This document shows, one piece after another, positions 43,399 to 52,672 of a stretch of 61,189 nt of DNA. The position numbers and the translations under genes are program-made. Source of the DNA: an uncultured Nitrospina sp. (GTDB taxonomy: Bacteria > Nitrospinota > Nitrospinia > Nitrospinales > VA-1); contig CALAGQ010000005.1 of the NCBI GenBank assembly GCA_937891765.1, forward strand, positions 1 to 61,189, in the 5' to 3' direction. The stretch's first letter is position 1. Every line of letters starts with the position of its first letter. The notes beneath the pieces are model-generated. The model had not been told where the DNA came from, searched no databases, and saw nothing but the letters and a program-made list of their open reading frames with translations.

Positions 43399-44925
43399 TT
43401 AATTTTTCGGCAACGAAATCACAAAATAGTTTTTAATGGACTTTGAGTTGACCAGCCGGTTGGCGTATGCGCTGGCCTGGTCCTTGGCAGGAAATTGCCC
43501 GGCTCTAATTTTGTACCAGTGTCCTCCGGCTCCCCGGATGGCTTTGACGACGTAAAGGCCTTCGACACCCTTCTTCTTGAGACGCTGGATCATCTTATCC
43601 GCTTGTTTGGCGGAAATGACCGCAGCAATTTGAATGGTGTATACCCTGTCTTCCTTTTTTGCTTGTGGCGGGTTTGATGGGGGTATCGATGTTAAAGATG
43701 AGAGATTATCCTTATTTTTCGAAACCAATTCGGTGAAGCTAAGAACCAGCATAATTGAAACGGAAACAACTGCAAAACAGACCAGCTTGGCTCTCAACGA
43801 GAGATAGCCAAACTTGACAAGGCCTTCAAGAACCTGAAGAAGAATCCATTTAAACCCACTTAAAACTTTGCGCCCCCCCCAACCCAACCCTTGCCTCAAT
43901 AGTGTCATTCGGCCCGGAACCAAGCCCATCTCCACTTTCAGGCGCTTCAAATCCTGAAGATCTTCCCTGCGGAAAAGTTTGATCTTTTTCAGTTTGGAAG
44001 AAATCCGGTTTTCTTCAGACCGCCCTTTAATCTCCGCTTGTTGATCAGAACTCAAGCCCGCGAATACTTCTCCGCATTTCTGGTGCAATTCCGGAGCAAC
44101 CCCGGCAAGGTTCCCTTCACAATAACTATGGGCAAGATAGCATTTAATTTCTTCCTCCTCTTTAACCGAATATTTCAATGCAAACAGGTAAAACCTCAGA
44201 GCTAACTCATCCGTTCTTTTGTGGGCCAGGTAAATAGGCAGGGCAAATTGGATAATTTTACTGGAAAGCTCACTCTTATCTTCCAGCGCACTCAAAAATA
44301 GTGACTCAACTTTCCCAGACCATTGTCCAGCCTTGAGAAATAGGCTGGACAGGAAATGAGTTAACTTGGGGTCGTGAATTTCTTCCTGCTGAACCATCAC
44401 GAGAAGCAGATCCATCTCCTCCTGAGTGAGTTCCCGGCCTTGATTTAGAGTGGCCAGAAGCGGTTTGCGAAAACGCGAATCCCTGGGACTTTGCAAAAAG
44501 GCCTGCACATAAATATTCAAAGCCCTAGAGGTTTCATCCCCAATCGACAGAAGATAGTCCGCGTATAGCAGGACTCCAAGAACCCGGTATTGTTTTCCCG
44601 TTTCCGGCAAAAAATAAGAGGAGTAGGTGAAGCTCAGAAGATTTTCATACTGGTTTTTAATATCGTCCGGGTTGGACTGAGGAGGAACATTTTTAAGAAA
44701 ATGCAGAGAGTTAAAAAATCGTTGTTCCCCCACCATCCCATACGCAATGAACCCAAAAAACAGACAGACGAGGATAATGGCCCATTGGATTACCGCATCA
44801 TCAAACAAAACGTTTGGAAGTGCTACTTCATGCAAAAAAAACAGAACCGTAAAACCTAATCCAAAAATCAGGATTAACGAGGCAGCAATTCGAGCTAGAT
44901 AGAATTTAAGGGTCTGGTACAACAT
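43399..44925 (-). CDS. Membrane protein with helical repeats and a C-terminal SPOR domain
   Basis: Two N-terminal membrane segments (about residues 13-35 and 45-65), then a long cytoplasmic TPR-like helical region (about 80-330). A third membrane helix (about 375-395) and a C-terminal SPOR domain (about 425-508; VYTIQIAAVISAKQADKMI, then GHWYKIRAGQFPAKDQA) follow. SPOR domains bind denuded septal peptidoglycan, so it may act at division sites. It overlaps the PBP gene by 20 bases, fitting a shared cell-wall role. Confidence 0.8.
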   Translation of the reverse strand: MLYQTLKFYLARIAASLILIFGLGFTVLFFLHEVALPNVLFDDAVIQWAIILVCLFFGFIAYGMVGEQRFFNSLHFLKNVPPQSNPDDIKNQYENLLSFTYSSYFLPETGKQYRVLGVLLYADYLLSIGDETSRALNIYVQAFLQSPRDSRFRKPLLATLNQGRELTQEEMDLLLVMVQQEEIHDPKLTHFLSSLFLKAGQWSGKVESLFLSALEDKSELSSKIIQFALPIYLAHKRTDELALRFYLFALKYSVKEEEEIKCYLAHSYCEGNLAGVAPELHQKCGEVFAGLSSDQQAEIKGRSEENRISSKLKKIKLFRREDLQDLKRLKVEMGLVPGRMTLLRQGLGWGGRKVLSGFKWILLQVLEGLVKFGYLSLRAKLVCFAVVSVSIMLVLSFTELVSKNKDNLSSLTSIPPSNPPQAKKEDRVYTIQIAAVISAKQADKMIQRLKKKGVEGLYVVKAIRGAGGHWYKIRAGQFPAKDQASAYANRLVNSKSIKNYFVISLPKN

Positions 44926-46984
44926 TTCTTTTTTTAGATTTTTTGGGATTCATGGGTCCGCCTACTGGGTCAGGCAGAAGCCCGGTTTCATCCGGTTCCG
45001 GATTTTTTGGCAAAACAGGAGGTGCCGAAAGGTCTACACCTTCTTTGACTGCAACCTCCAAGGTCTCAAGGGAAAACTCGTTAGCAAGATAACCTGTCTG
45101 TGCATCCACCGTGGCAAATTTGATTTTATCTGGAACGGGGAATTTTACCGGGCTTTTCCCCTCCAGCACTTTTTGCATGAAAAACACCCAGATGGGCGCG
45201 GCAGCGCTAGCGCCGGTCAAACCCTTACCAGGCTTGACTCTCATGGGCTCATTATTATCAAAGCCCACCCAGACGGAAGCTGAAATATCTTTTGTGAATG
45301 CATTAAACCATGCATCTTTAAAGTCATTAGTCGTTCCGGTTTTGCCCCCGGCAGGATGGTGAAAACCCATTCTCCTTACGACCTTCCCAGTGCCCTCATC
45401 TATCACCCCTTGCATCATATTCAGAAGCGGGAAAAGGGAATCCGGTAAAAACTGTTGCACCCCCTGATAGTAATGCTCATAAAGCCGATTGCCCTGAAAA
45501 TCCTCAATATGCTGAATCAAATAAGGTTCATTATAAATCCCAAGATTAGCAATAACACTATAGGCCGATGCCATTTCATAAGGGGACAGGCCGGAAGTTC
45601 CCAGAGCGAGAGAAAGGTTTTTACCTAACGGACTTTTAATACCGAACTGACGCGCCGTGCGAATTACTTTTTCCGGCCCTACTTCATTAAGCAGTTTCGC
45701 GGAAATAATGTTAATGGATTTCATTAGAGCTTTTTTTAGAATAATTTTTCCCGCAAACTCTTCATCGAAATTCTGCGGGCTCCACGGTTCGGTGCCGGGA
45801 ATATCTAGGGTCAGCGGCTCGTCCACCACCACTGTAGCGGGTGAATAACCCAACTCTTCCATAGCCGTAAAATACACAAACGGCTTGAAGGAAGAACCGG
45901 GAAGACGGTTGTTCGATACCGCCCGGTTGAATTGGCTGTATGAGTAGTCTCTACCTCCAAGCATAGCGCGCACGGCTCCGCTTTTATTCTCTATCGCCAC
46001 TAATGCCGCCTGAAGCGGGGCCGCACCCGGCTCCTTGACAATCTTGCCCTCCAAGGCCTCCAGATGGTTCCGGGCACTTTTAAAAGCAAGCTTCTGATAA
46101 TGCGAATCCAATGTGGTAAGAATTTTCAATCCCCCAAAATGCACAAATTCTTTACCATAATCCCTTTCTATTTGTTCCAGCACCTGATCAACAAAATAAA
46201 GATTAGGATCCGAATCTACCCGAGGATTGACCAGGTCAATGTTGGATTGAAGGGACAATTCTTTCTCATCAGTAGTAATCAAGTGTTCCCTGACCATCCG
46301 GTTCAACACATACTCCGTTCTTTTCATCGCCTTTTCATAATGCGAGAACGGATTGGCATTGTTGGGTGAATTGGGGAGGCCGGCAAGAAGAGCCGCTTGC
46401 AGCAAAGTCAGGTCCTTGGCGCGTTTTCTGAAATAGACTTGTGCTGCCTCTTCCACTCCATAAGCGCCGCTACCAAAATATATCTGATTGCAATAGGCTT
46501 GAAGAATCTGGTCCTTATTGAAAGTCGCCTCCAGTTGAAAGGCAATCAAAAGCTCCTTGATCTTACGCACCCAGTTTCTCTCGAATGAAAAAAACAGGTT
46601 TTTGGAAAGTTGTTGGGTGATCGTGCTTCCTCCCTGGGCGATTCTTTTTTGACTAAGGTTGGTCCATAACGCGCGCACCAATCCCCTGTGGTCTATTCCG
46701 CTATGGCGATAAAATCGAGAATCTTCAACGGCAATGATGGCTTTGGTAAAAAAAGGAGAAATATCCTCAAGGACGATAGGATGCCTCTCACCAAGAATCT
46801 TAATACGCTCGCCATCCGAAGAATAAATTTCTGTCGGAAGGCTCAGGTTGATATGTTGCAGATTGTTGGGAAGCTGCGGCAAATCCTGGCTCAACCAAAA
46901 ATACAGACCGGCCACAACCAGCACCACAGAAAGAATTAAAGTTAGTAGAACCAGATTTAAAGTATGGAGTAAGCGACCAATCAA
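44906..46984 (-). CDS. mrcA: Class A penicillin-binding protein (PBP1A-like)
   Basis: Bifunctional peptidoglycan glycosyltransferase/transpeptidase of 692 residues. One membrane anchor (about 8-30) precedes the GT51 domain: catalytic Glu in EDSRFYRHSGID (about 89) and QGGSTITQQLSKN. The transpeptidase has SSFKPF (active Ser), MKSIN (SxN) and KTGTTND (KTG). The C-terminal tail is Pro/Lys-rich. No OB insertion typical of longer PBP1A is visible. It overlaps the upstream membrane protein gene by four bases. Confidence 0.93.
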   Translation of the reverse strand: MIGRLLHTLNLVLLTLILSVVLVVAGLYFWLSQDLPQLPNNLQHINLSLPTEIYSSDGERIKILGERHPIVLEDISPFFTKAIIAVEDSRFYRHSGIDHRGLVRALWTNLSQKRIAQGGSTITQQLSKNLFFSFERNWVRKIKELLIAFQLEATFNKDQILQAYCNQIYFGSGAYGVEEAAQVYFRKRAKDLTLLQAALLAGLPNSPNNANPFSHYEKAMKRTEYVLNRMVREHLITTDEKELSLQSNIDLVNPRVDSDPNLYFVDQVLEQIERDYGKEFVHFGGLKILTTLDSHYQKLAFKSARNHLEALEGKIVKEPGAAPLQAALVAIENKSGAVRAMLGGRDYSYSQFNRAVSNNRLPGSSFKPFVYFTAMEELGYSPATVVVDEPLTLDIPGTEPWSPQNFDEEFAGKIILKKALMKSINIISAKLLNEVGPEKVIRTARQFGIKSPLGKNLSLALGTSGLSPYEMASAYSVIANLGIYNEPYLIQHIEDFQGNRLYEHYYQGVQQFLPDSLFPLLNMMQGVIDEGTGKVVRRMGFHHPAGGKTGTTNDFKDAWFNAFTKDISASVWVGFDNNEPMRVKPGKGLTGASAAAPIWVFFMQKVLEGKSPVKFPVPDKIKFATVDAQTGYLANEFSLETLEVAVKEGVDLSAPPVLPKNPEPDETGLLPDPVGGPMNPKKSKKRNVVPDP

Positions 46985-47880
46985 GGGCTCTCTCCCGAAG
47001 AAGGCGGGATTTCATTAGAAGTTGGATCAGAAAGATCCGCTTTTTCAATTTGTGACATCATATTATTGGCCAGTTCCATTGCCACGGGAATCAAGAGAAC
47101 TCCAGTGTAGTAATCGGTGTCATACTCAACGCCTAACAACAGGTGTTGGGCCGGCTGTTCGGCAGGCACATCCGAAATGCCAACACGGGTGACATAATAG
47201 TTTTTCCCCAAAAACCAGCGGGGTTCCGGGAAAACTGCTTTCTGCGTGGCCGCATCCAAGGATTTTAAAACAGGAAGAAACTCGGAAATCGGGAAAATCC
47301 GGTTTGTAGTAAAATTCGAATCCTCAAGGGTTCCTCGTTTAACAGTCCGTGTTGCCTGAACCTCAAACAACGTATCTACAGATAAAAACAATTCGTGAAT
47401 GGGGATATTTTGACGGTCAATGAACTGCAGGGTGATCCAGGGACCAAATCGTTTCAGGAAAACCCGATCCCAGTTTTTCGTCGAGTCCATCTCTATCAGG
47501 TCGTAAGAAGAAATGATTTGCTCCGACCATGGCCCGGGAAAATCATAATAGAGTTGGAGAAACTTTTCCCGGGAAACAACAAGGGGAAACCCCGGCGACA
47601 GCCCTTCAAACAAATGTTTGAAGGAAGAAATTCCCAAAGCCGTTTCTTCCTGAAGATCCAGCGAGGATCGAATGGACTTTATCTTGGCTTGCGCTACCAG
47701 AGACTGTCTATCCCGCTCCCACATTCTACCTAGCTGAGGTCTTTTGTGGTTTTGCCACTTTAAGTAATAACCGACACTTTTTTCAAACAGATTGGTATAA
47801 AACTCAAGGGAAAGGACTGCGGTAAGGACTATCAACCCGGCGGCAACGTGCCATGACTTTCTGACACCGTTAAATTTCAC
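46981..47880 (-). CDS. Single-pass membrane protein of unknown function
   Basis: I do not recognise this family. One N-terminal membrane segment (about residues 10-28) precedes about 260 periplasmic residues with mixed alpha/beta character and aromatic-rich strands (WITLQFIDRQNIPIHELFLS). The tail is Ser/Pro-rich. It lies between the XRE regulator (six-base gap) and PBP1A (four-base overlap). A role as a PBP partner or activator is suggested by the layout only. Confidence 0.65.
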   Translation of the reverse strand: MKFNGVRKSWHVAAGLIVLTAVLSLEFYTNLFEKSVGYYLKWQNHKRPQLGRMWERDRQSLVAQAKIKSIRSSLDLQEETALGISSFKHLFEGLSPGFPLVVSREKFLQLYYDFPGPWSEQIISSYDLIEMDSTKNWDRVFLKRFGPWITLQFIDRQNIPIHELFLSVDTLFEVQATRTVKRGTLEDSNFTTNRIFPISEFLPVLKSLDAATQKAVFPEPRWFLGKNYYVTRVGISDVPAEQPAQHLLLGVEYDTDYYTGVLLIPVAMELANNMMSQIEKADLSDPTSNEIPPSSGESP

Positions 47881-47886
47881 TGAATA

Positions 47887-48531
47887 TTATCTCACCGTGG
47901 TTTTATTAATGCTTCGAGTGAGCATTTTAAGCTTGTCTATCTTTTCTTGCAAAGCTTTTTTATCGAGCTTCTTTCTACCAGGTTTTCGTTTTGCCTTGGG
48001 TTGACGTACAGAGATCGGGGGAGATTTTTGGGGACTCTCTCCCTTTTTCTTCGTGCCGCGTTGTCCCTGCTCAGACTTATCCAACAATGTACTTGTAGTT
48101 TTGCCCGATTCTGCGATTTTCCCTAAGGTGGAAAGACAGTCTTTTTGCAGACGAGGAGCCATTTTTCTAAAAAGCGTTAACATCTTTCTTTCATAATCAT
48201 CCAAGGTTATGATTTCCTGACGCGAAGGATTATTGAAAACCACCAATCCTTCTTTGAAATTAACCACACTCACTTCTGTGGATGATGAGCTCTTGTTGAC
48301 TTTCTGCAGAGGGGCAATATCATTCTTATCTATTTCTGAGGTCAATAATTGTTCCAGCGAAATATTCCCCAGCCGGGCAACCTTGACCAGCACTGAGACA
48401 GGAGCATCCCTCTCACCCGCTTCATAACGAACAAAAGTACGGAAACCTACTTTTAAAATTTCCGACATGACGGATTGGGTACAACCCAGTTCCTTGCGAA
48501 TAGTTTTCAGATTCTTCGCCAAAATTGACAT
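47887..48531 (-). CDS. XRE-family transcriptional regulator
   Basis: The N-terminal helix-turn-helix covers residues 5-60 (LKTIRKELGCTQSVMSEILK, then FVRYEAGERDAPV). The middle part is unfamiliar. The last 80 residues are strongly basic (KKKGESPQKS, RQPKAKRKPGRKKLDKKA), a possible second nucleic-acid-binding arm. ATG 48531 has AGGTGG eight bases upstream; GTG 48543 in frame overlaps that ribosome-binding site and is less likely. It is the first gene of the PBP1A operon. Long direct repeats directly upstream may be its own operators. Confidence 0.8.
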   Translation of the reverse strand: MSILAKNLKTIRKELGCTQSVMSEILKVGFRTFVRYEAGERDAPVSVLVKVARLGNISLEQLLTSEIDKNDIAPLQKVNKSSSSTEVSVVNFKEGLVVFNNPSRQEIITLDDYERKMLTLFRKMAPRLQKDCLSTLGKIAESGKTTSTLLDKSEQGQRGTKKKGESPQKSPPISVRQPKAKRKPGRKKLDKKALQEKIDKLKMLTRSINKTTVR

Positions 48532-48580
48532 GAAAATTTCCACCTAAAACAATTTACATTTATATTCATAATAAGCTATG

Positions 48581-48668
48581 CACCCGTTCAATACAAGCCG
48601 GGAAGAACTCCCACTCTGCAAAGTGGCAACCATAAATAATATCACCCGTTGAACAAACTGGGAAGAAC
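48581..48668. repeat. Pair of imperfect direct repeats upstream of the XRE gene
   Basis: Two copies (48581-48608 and 48643-48668) begin CACCCGTT and end GGGAAGAAC, with a two-base length difference, about 60 bases apart. They lie between the divergent XRE and 48883 genes and probably bind a regulator. Confidence 0.55.
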
Positions 48669-48882
48669 AATGCCTTTAGCTCTGATTCCGTCAAATTTTT
48701 AGCCCACCCCCCTCCCACAATCTTCATATCTCATTTTAAGGCAGGAAATTTGACGCCACTAAAATGCGCATAAACCTAGATTTTAAAAGGGGCAGGACTG
48801 TTTTTTTCAAGAAAAAAACTATGGCATCGGATTTGCTACTACAGTCCATAAATACCTTTTAACTTGCCAGGGGAAACTGAGT
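48669..48882. other. Leader region with dyads before the 48883 gene
   Basis: GTTTTTTTC-aa-GAAAAAAAC is a perfect dyad near 48800-48819. It is nested inside GGACTGT (48795-48801) and ACAGTCC (48841-48847). No ORF is supported. The structure could form in the 5' leader of the next gene. Confidence 0.35.
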
Positions 48883-49275
48883 ATGAATTCCGATGAATTT
48901 TTAGACCAGGAGTATGAGAACTTGAATGATGCCATTTTACAGGCCATCGTGGCATCGAAAGAAGTGCAGGATATTCTTGCAGAATTTAAGAAACAGAATC
49001 ACATGGATGACAAGGCTGTTCTGAATCTGTTTTTAAGTCTTTCGGAGCTGTACCAGATGATCGATGAGAAATCTTCGAATCCCGGCACTTATAAGCTGGA
49101 ACCAGGCGCTTCGACATCCGAAAAACTTATGAAGAATGAAGAAAAGTCTTCTGTGAAAGTGGAAAACGTCATCGACGGGGAAGCTTTAACGCACAACGAA
49201 GTCCTTTTTGAAAAATACTACCAGGGAAAGTTCAGCGAAGCCACCTGGATGAAAAGGGCGCGCGTCCGCTTCTGA
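48883..49275 (+). CDS. Hypothetical acidic protein (130 aa)
   Basis: I do not recognise the family. It is highly charged and probably mostly helical (residues 1-65: EYENLNDAILQAIVASKEVQ, LNLFLSLSELYQMID), with a flexible middle. The C-terminus is more ordered (LTHNEVLFEKYYQGKFSEA) and ends in basic residues RARVRF. AGGGGA lies upstream of ATG 48883. There is no signal peptide. It is divergent from XRE and convergent with the next small gene. Confidence 0.6.
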   Translation: MNSDEFLDQEYENLNDAILQAIVASKEVQDILAEFKKQNHMDDKAVLNLFLSLSELYQMIDEKSSNPGTYKLEPGASTSEKLMKNEEKSSVKVENVIDGEALTHNEVLFEKYYQGKFSEATWMKRARVRF

Positions 49276-49308
49276 AGAATCTTTCAGGCTCAGGTCATTT
49301 TTTTCGGA

Positions 49309-49491
49309 CTATTTCTGGAAGATTTTGGCATCGCAGGATATGTATTTGATCTGCTTGAGAGGAATCACAAAAATTTCCTCGGAGGTGGTCACCTCAAACA
49401 GTTCCAAGTCATCACTAAAGCCATGCTTCTGGGTTGTATCTAGAATCAATTCCTGATTATCCACGAAAATAATTTTAAGCTGATACTGCAT
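49309..49491 (-). CDS. Small hypothetical protein (60 aa)
   Basis: Unknown. The compact sequence is rich in beta-strand residues (YQLKIIFVDNQELIL; EIFVIPLKQIKYISCDA) and resembles a single small barrel domain. AAAGGG lies seven bases before ATG 49491; ATG 49497 is also in frame. It lies between the 48883 gene and the radical SAM gene, reading with the latter. Confidence 0.5.
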   Translation of the reverse strand: MQYQLKIIFVDNQELILDTTQKHGFSDDLELFEVTTSEEIFVIPLKQIKYISCDAKIFQK

Positions 49492-49554
49492 TCCCATTCC
49501 CTTTCTATTTTTAAAATCACTGCTTAATTATCCGCCGCAAAATTTACTCATCTC

Positions 49555-50772
49555 CTAGTTGGGGTGGGCAATCGCCTCAAACTTTTTCGAAAGAGGATTC
49601 CGCAGATAGTCTTCAACATAGTTTTTCAAATATCCCTTTTCATACAGCTTTTTATTTGAAAGAGCGGAGTTCACCTTGTTGAGCACCTTAAACCGCACCC
49701 GAGGAAACTGCTCTTTAAACTCATCAAACGACACTCCCGATATGTCCCGCTCATCATCGGAAGATTTCTCCAGAATCACACGAGGAAGATGCACCACCCG
49801 CTGGTGGCTTATCCTTTTTGCGACATCGCTGAACGTGAGCAAGGTCGTGCAATCCGAGTCCCCTCCCAAAGTCGCATTGGGAACATAAAGAAAACGGGCC
49901 CGGCCCTGGCGGAACATGTGCAGGACCCGGTAAACATTGCCCGCCATCACAACCCAGTCTTTCTTATCCAATTCGCAGGCATCGAAGGTTTTGATGATTT
50001 TGTTCCGGTTCAGAAAGGATGTGATATCCGATTCGGTATGGATCATCTGGACGTTGGTCAGGTTCATATCATAAATCTTTTGCGACTCATCGGCGAGAAA
50101 TCGCTTGCCCTGCCGCATCAAAGCGGTGGTTTTCTCATCAATATATTTTAAAGGGGTCAGGGTGCCCATCCACAACAGGCAATTTTTATTAATCTTTGCA
50201 ATGGTTTTCGCATCTTCAGACATGGTGCCCGGACCAAATGAATAAAAATTGGCAGATGTTACAGCCGGACCATCCAACACCTCGAGAACCTGATTGACCG
50301 AAGGCCCTTTCGGCATCAATTGTTTGCGATAAGAGCCTAATGTAATCACCGAAAGTTCAAAGTTGATGCGACCGGGATACTTTTCTGCCAGACGGTTGAT
50401 CCTTTGTGGATCAAAATAGCCCACCGAGAACATGATGATATCTTTATCTGTCTTTTCCAGGAACTCCTCAATCCATTCCATCGCCTTGGGGTGTAGGGCG
50501 AGGTCTGTCCATTCCATATATTCGTTACCGCCCAGAACCCATGACTCTGCAGCCCGGGTCGGAAAGGCCTGGATCTCACTTAAAATAAACTCCCAGTCCT
50601 CTTGCGTGGTGAGAGGCATATCAAAAGTCTGGCGGTAGCTGTGATCCATTTCATAACAAAACGTGCATTTTACAGGGCAGGCCTTTCCCAGGCTTATAGG
50701 AATTTTGCGATCCCTGATCTCTTTACGCATCACTTCCTGAAGAAATTCCCGGTTTTGTACGCTCATTGCCAT
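49555..50772 (-). CDS. Radical SAM protein of unknown function
   Basis: The cluster motif is C32-P-V-K-C36-T-F-C39-Y, followed by a VLGGNEYMEW block in the glycine-motif place (about 79-88). The C-terminal part (about 290-360: TTLLTFSDVAKRI, VVHLPRVILE, ISGVSFDEFKEQFP) is reminiscent in layout of the DUF512 tail of other radical SAM proteins, though I cannot confirm that. No second Fe-S site of the SPASM type is seen. It overlaps the upstream 134-codon frame by ten bases, implying coupling to that partner. The product is not predictable. Confidence 0.8.
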   Translation of the reverse strand: MAMSVQNREFLQEVMRKEIRDRKIPISLGKACPVKCTFCYEMDHSYRQTFDMPLTTQEDWEFILSEIQAFPTRAAESWVLGGNEYMEWTDLALHPKAMEWIEEFLEKTDKDIIMFSVGYFDPQRINRLAEKYPGRINFELSVITLGSYRKQLMPKGPSVNQVLEVLDGPAVTSANFYSFGPGTMSEDAKTIAKINKNCLLWMGTLTPLKYIDEKTTALMRQGKRFLADESQKIYDMNLTNVQMIHTESDITSFLNRNKIIKTFDACELDKKDWVVMAGNVYRVLHMFRQGRARFLYVPNATLGGDSDCTTLLTFSDVAKRISHQRVVHLPRVILEKSSDDERDISGVSFDEFKEQFPRVRFKVLNKVNSALSNKKLYEKGYLKNYVEDYLRNPLSKKFEAIAHPN

Positions 50773-51095
50773 TCCTTAAACGCGCTCATTAATGACTCAT
50801 CCACCGGCACCTCTTCGCTCTGTCCCGGTTCAAGACTCTGGATAAGCCCGTTAAGATGAACCGCCGCGCAACCCATATAAGCAATACTTTCCTGCTGAAG
50901 TTTATAGGTACCCGCCTTCAACTTCGTGCCCAACTCCTCAACATGTTTTGCGTCAAAAGCATGGGTCATCGCAGATTTTTTGAATTCCTCAATCGCTTCC
51001 TTGAAACTTTTCTTTTCATGCAAACTGATGCCACTTTTCAGGCTCTCCTGAGCACTTCGAACTTCTTCCACTGTCACTAGATTATCTTCCACCAT
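50763..51095 (-). CDS. Small helical partner of the radical SAM protein
   Basis: Start ATG 51095 (AAGGAG upstream) gives about 110 residues; the frame is open to 51167. The protein is mostly helical with no signal peptide (VRSAQESLKSGISLHEKKSF, EAIEEFKKSAMTHAFDAKH). It has one conserved-looking Cys in YMGCAAVH. It overlaps the radical SAM gene by ten bases. It might be a chaperone, substrate or subunit of that enzyme; I do not recognise its family. Confidence 0.6.
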   Translation of the reverse strand: MVEDNLVTVEEVRSAQESLKSGISLHEKKSFKEAIEEFKKSAMTHAFDAKHVEELGTKLKAGTYKLQQESIAYMGCAAVHLNGLIQSLEPGQSEEVPVDESLMSAFKEWQ

Positions 51096-51167
51096 GGACT
51101 CCTTGATTCTTGAACAAAAAGAAAAAGATGGCGTTTGAAATGAGGGACCTATGATCCCGGAACTCAA

Positions 51168-51546
51168 ACTTCCACCTTTTCAGGACCGCACAAAGAAACG
51201 GGCTGGCCGCAACCTCGATCACTTTTTAAATTTGGCCTATTGTAGCACTGACTTTACAGGGCCTGTCAAGCGATTAGCCTTGAGTGCCTATAAATTATAA
51301 GGAAGGAAACCGGCGAGCTGCCGGTGGACAATATGGCGGTGACACTAATGCCCCTTCTACCCCTTCGGGGCATGAAAGCCCATGAAGAAATATAGCACCT
51401 GCGCCAGAGGGGTATAAGGGGTAAAACCAGCAACAACTTTTTTGGCGAGCAAAAGGTACAAAGGGCTCAACGAACCCTTGCCCAATTACGCGCCCCCTGC
51501 CAAGGGGCGTAACAAAAAGTTATTGCTCTCTGCGTTAACTAGCAGA
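51168..51546. other. Gap rich in hairpins and repeat units
   Basis: No gene is supported. It holds ACCGGC-gagct-GCCGGT (51309-51325), GGCGGTGACACTAATG (51335-51350, a near-copy of 5949-5964), CCCTTGCCCAATTA (51475-51488) and CGCCCC-N7-GGGGCG (51491-51509). It is the densest locus of the dispersed repeats. Confidence 0.5.
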
Positions 51547-51675
51547 TTAATGTTTCTTTTCAACACCCTCAGGTGCGTACTGGTGGCCTTCACTACTATA
51601 CTGTGATTCCATTGAACAGGAAGATAAAACCAACACCAGCGAAATCCAAATAAGTGAAACTAACAACTTTTTCAT
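51547..51675 (-). CDS. Small lipoprotein (42 aa)
   Basis: ATG 51675 with GAGAGG upstream encodes MKKLLVSLIWISLVLVLSSC, a textbook lipoprotein signal with Cys20. About 22 residues follow (SMESQYSSEGHQYAPEGVEK...). The longer frame to 51780 would bury the signal. Its role is unknown; mature lipopeptides this short occur as envelope spacers or entericidin-like peptides. Confidence 0.6.
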   Translation of the reverse strand: MKKLLVSLIWISLVLVLSSCSMESQYSSEGHQYAPEGVEKKH

Positions 51676-51805
51676 CCAGCCCTCTCCTCTCAAAAGGTTT
51701 CGGTTTCCTAAAACATTATCCACCATTTGTGGAACAGTTTTTGGAATAAGCTTTTTATCAACATTTAGAGAACATTTCAATCATTTTCTGGCATTTTACC
51801 CTACA

Positions 51806-52672
51806 ATGGGGGCGGTTAGTTTCTATACCATAATCCTTAGTACCAATGGTGTTATCCTGCTCTCCCCTTCCGACATTGATATTTCAGCCCTTGAGAGCAG
51901 GCTCACAACGGCGAAAATTGGCCGTCCCATGCAGATTCTCGCTGAAATCGACTCGACCAATGAGGAAATCGGCCGCAATCCGACCCTCCCGGAGGGAGCG
52001 GTTATCATTGCCAACCAGCAAACCCAGGGGCGGGGACGACAGGGACGCTCGTGGTACTCGGAACCCGGAACCGGGCTCTACCTCTCCACACTTTTAAAAC
52101 CCGACCTGCCATCGGAAAAGCTGTCTCTCATCACTTTGATGGTCGGGGTGGCAACCGTGTCCGCCATCGGGCAACACTCAAAACTCAAATGGCCGAACGA
52201 TATCCTGTTAAACGGTAAAAAACTGGCGGGAATTTTATGTGAGCATATCCCCGGCACCACACCTGTTATCATCGTGGGCATCGGGATTAATCTCAATCAA
52301 ACGCGCTTCCCCGAAGATATTCAGGACATCGCCACCTCACTGAAACTGGAAACCGGGAAAACCGTCAACCGCGCCGATCTTGTAATCAGCCTGCTTGAAA
52401 ATCTGGACCACGAATATGAAGAGTTCCTACAAGGTAAAAATGAAAACCTGATCCGTAAATGGACCGAAAACTCCGACCTGTTCGGCAAAACCGTGACCGT
52501 CCAGCAAAAAGGAAAATCACTGACAGGCTCGGCAATAAAACTCGACCCTCAAGGCAGGCTGGTCTTAAAAACCCCGGACGGAGAACAACATATTCTCGAT
52601 TCCGGCGAGCTGCTCGCCGCAGAGGCAGATAGCAAGAACCCCTTCAGCACAGAACATCGTAGCCAACGGTAA
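51806..52672 (+). CDS. birA: Biotin-[acetyl-CoA-carboxylase] ligase
   Basis: Attaches biotin to the carboxyl carrier protein. The core holds STNEEIGR, the adenylate loop GRGRQGRSWYSEPGTGLYLS (residues 75-94), KWPNDILLNGKKLAGIL (about 127-143) and a GIGINLN block. The C-terminal SH3-like domain spans about 225-275. The N-terminal winged helix of the repressor-type BirA is missing, so this is a group I ligase without DNA binding. The ATG 51806 start lacks a ribosome-binding site; a later start is possible. Confidence 0.92.
   Translation: MGAVSFYTIILSTNGVILLSPSDIDISALESRLTTAKIGRPMQILAEIDSTNEEIGRNPTLPEGAVIIANQQTQGRGRQGRSWYSEPGTGLYLSTLLKPDLPSEKLSLITLMVGVATVSAIGQHSKLKWPNDILLNGKKLAGILCEHIPGTTPVIIVGIGINLNQTRFPEDIQDIATSLKLETGKTVNRADLVISLLENLDHEYEEFLQGKNENLIRKWTENSDLFGKTVTVQQKGKSLTGSAIKLDPQGRLVLKTPDGEQHILDSGELLAAEADSKNPFSTEHRSQR

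Noticed and set aside
43870..43885. C8 run inside the SPOR gene as a phase-variable tract
   Set aside because: The frame is intact and the run is short and coded as Gly; nothing else supports switching.
51168..51546. tRNA or riboswitch in the hairpin-rich gap
   Set aside because: The stems do not form a cloverleaf or any riboswitch core I know, and they match dispersed repeats.
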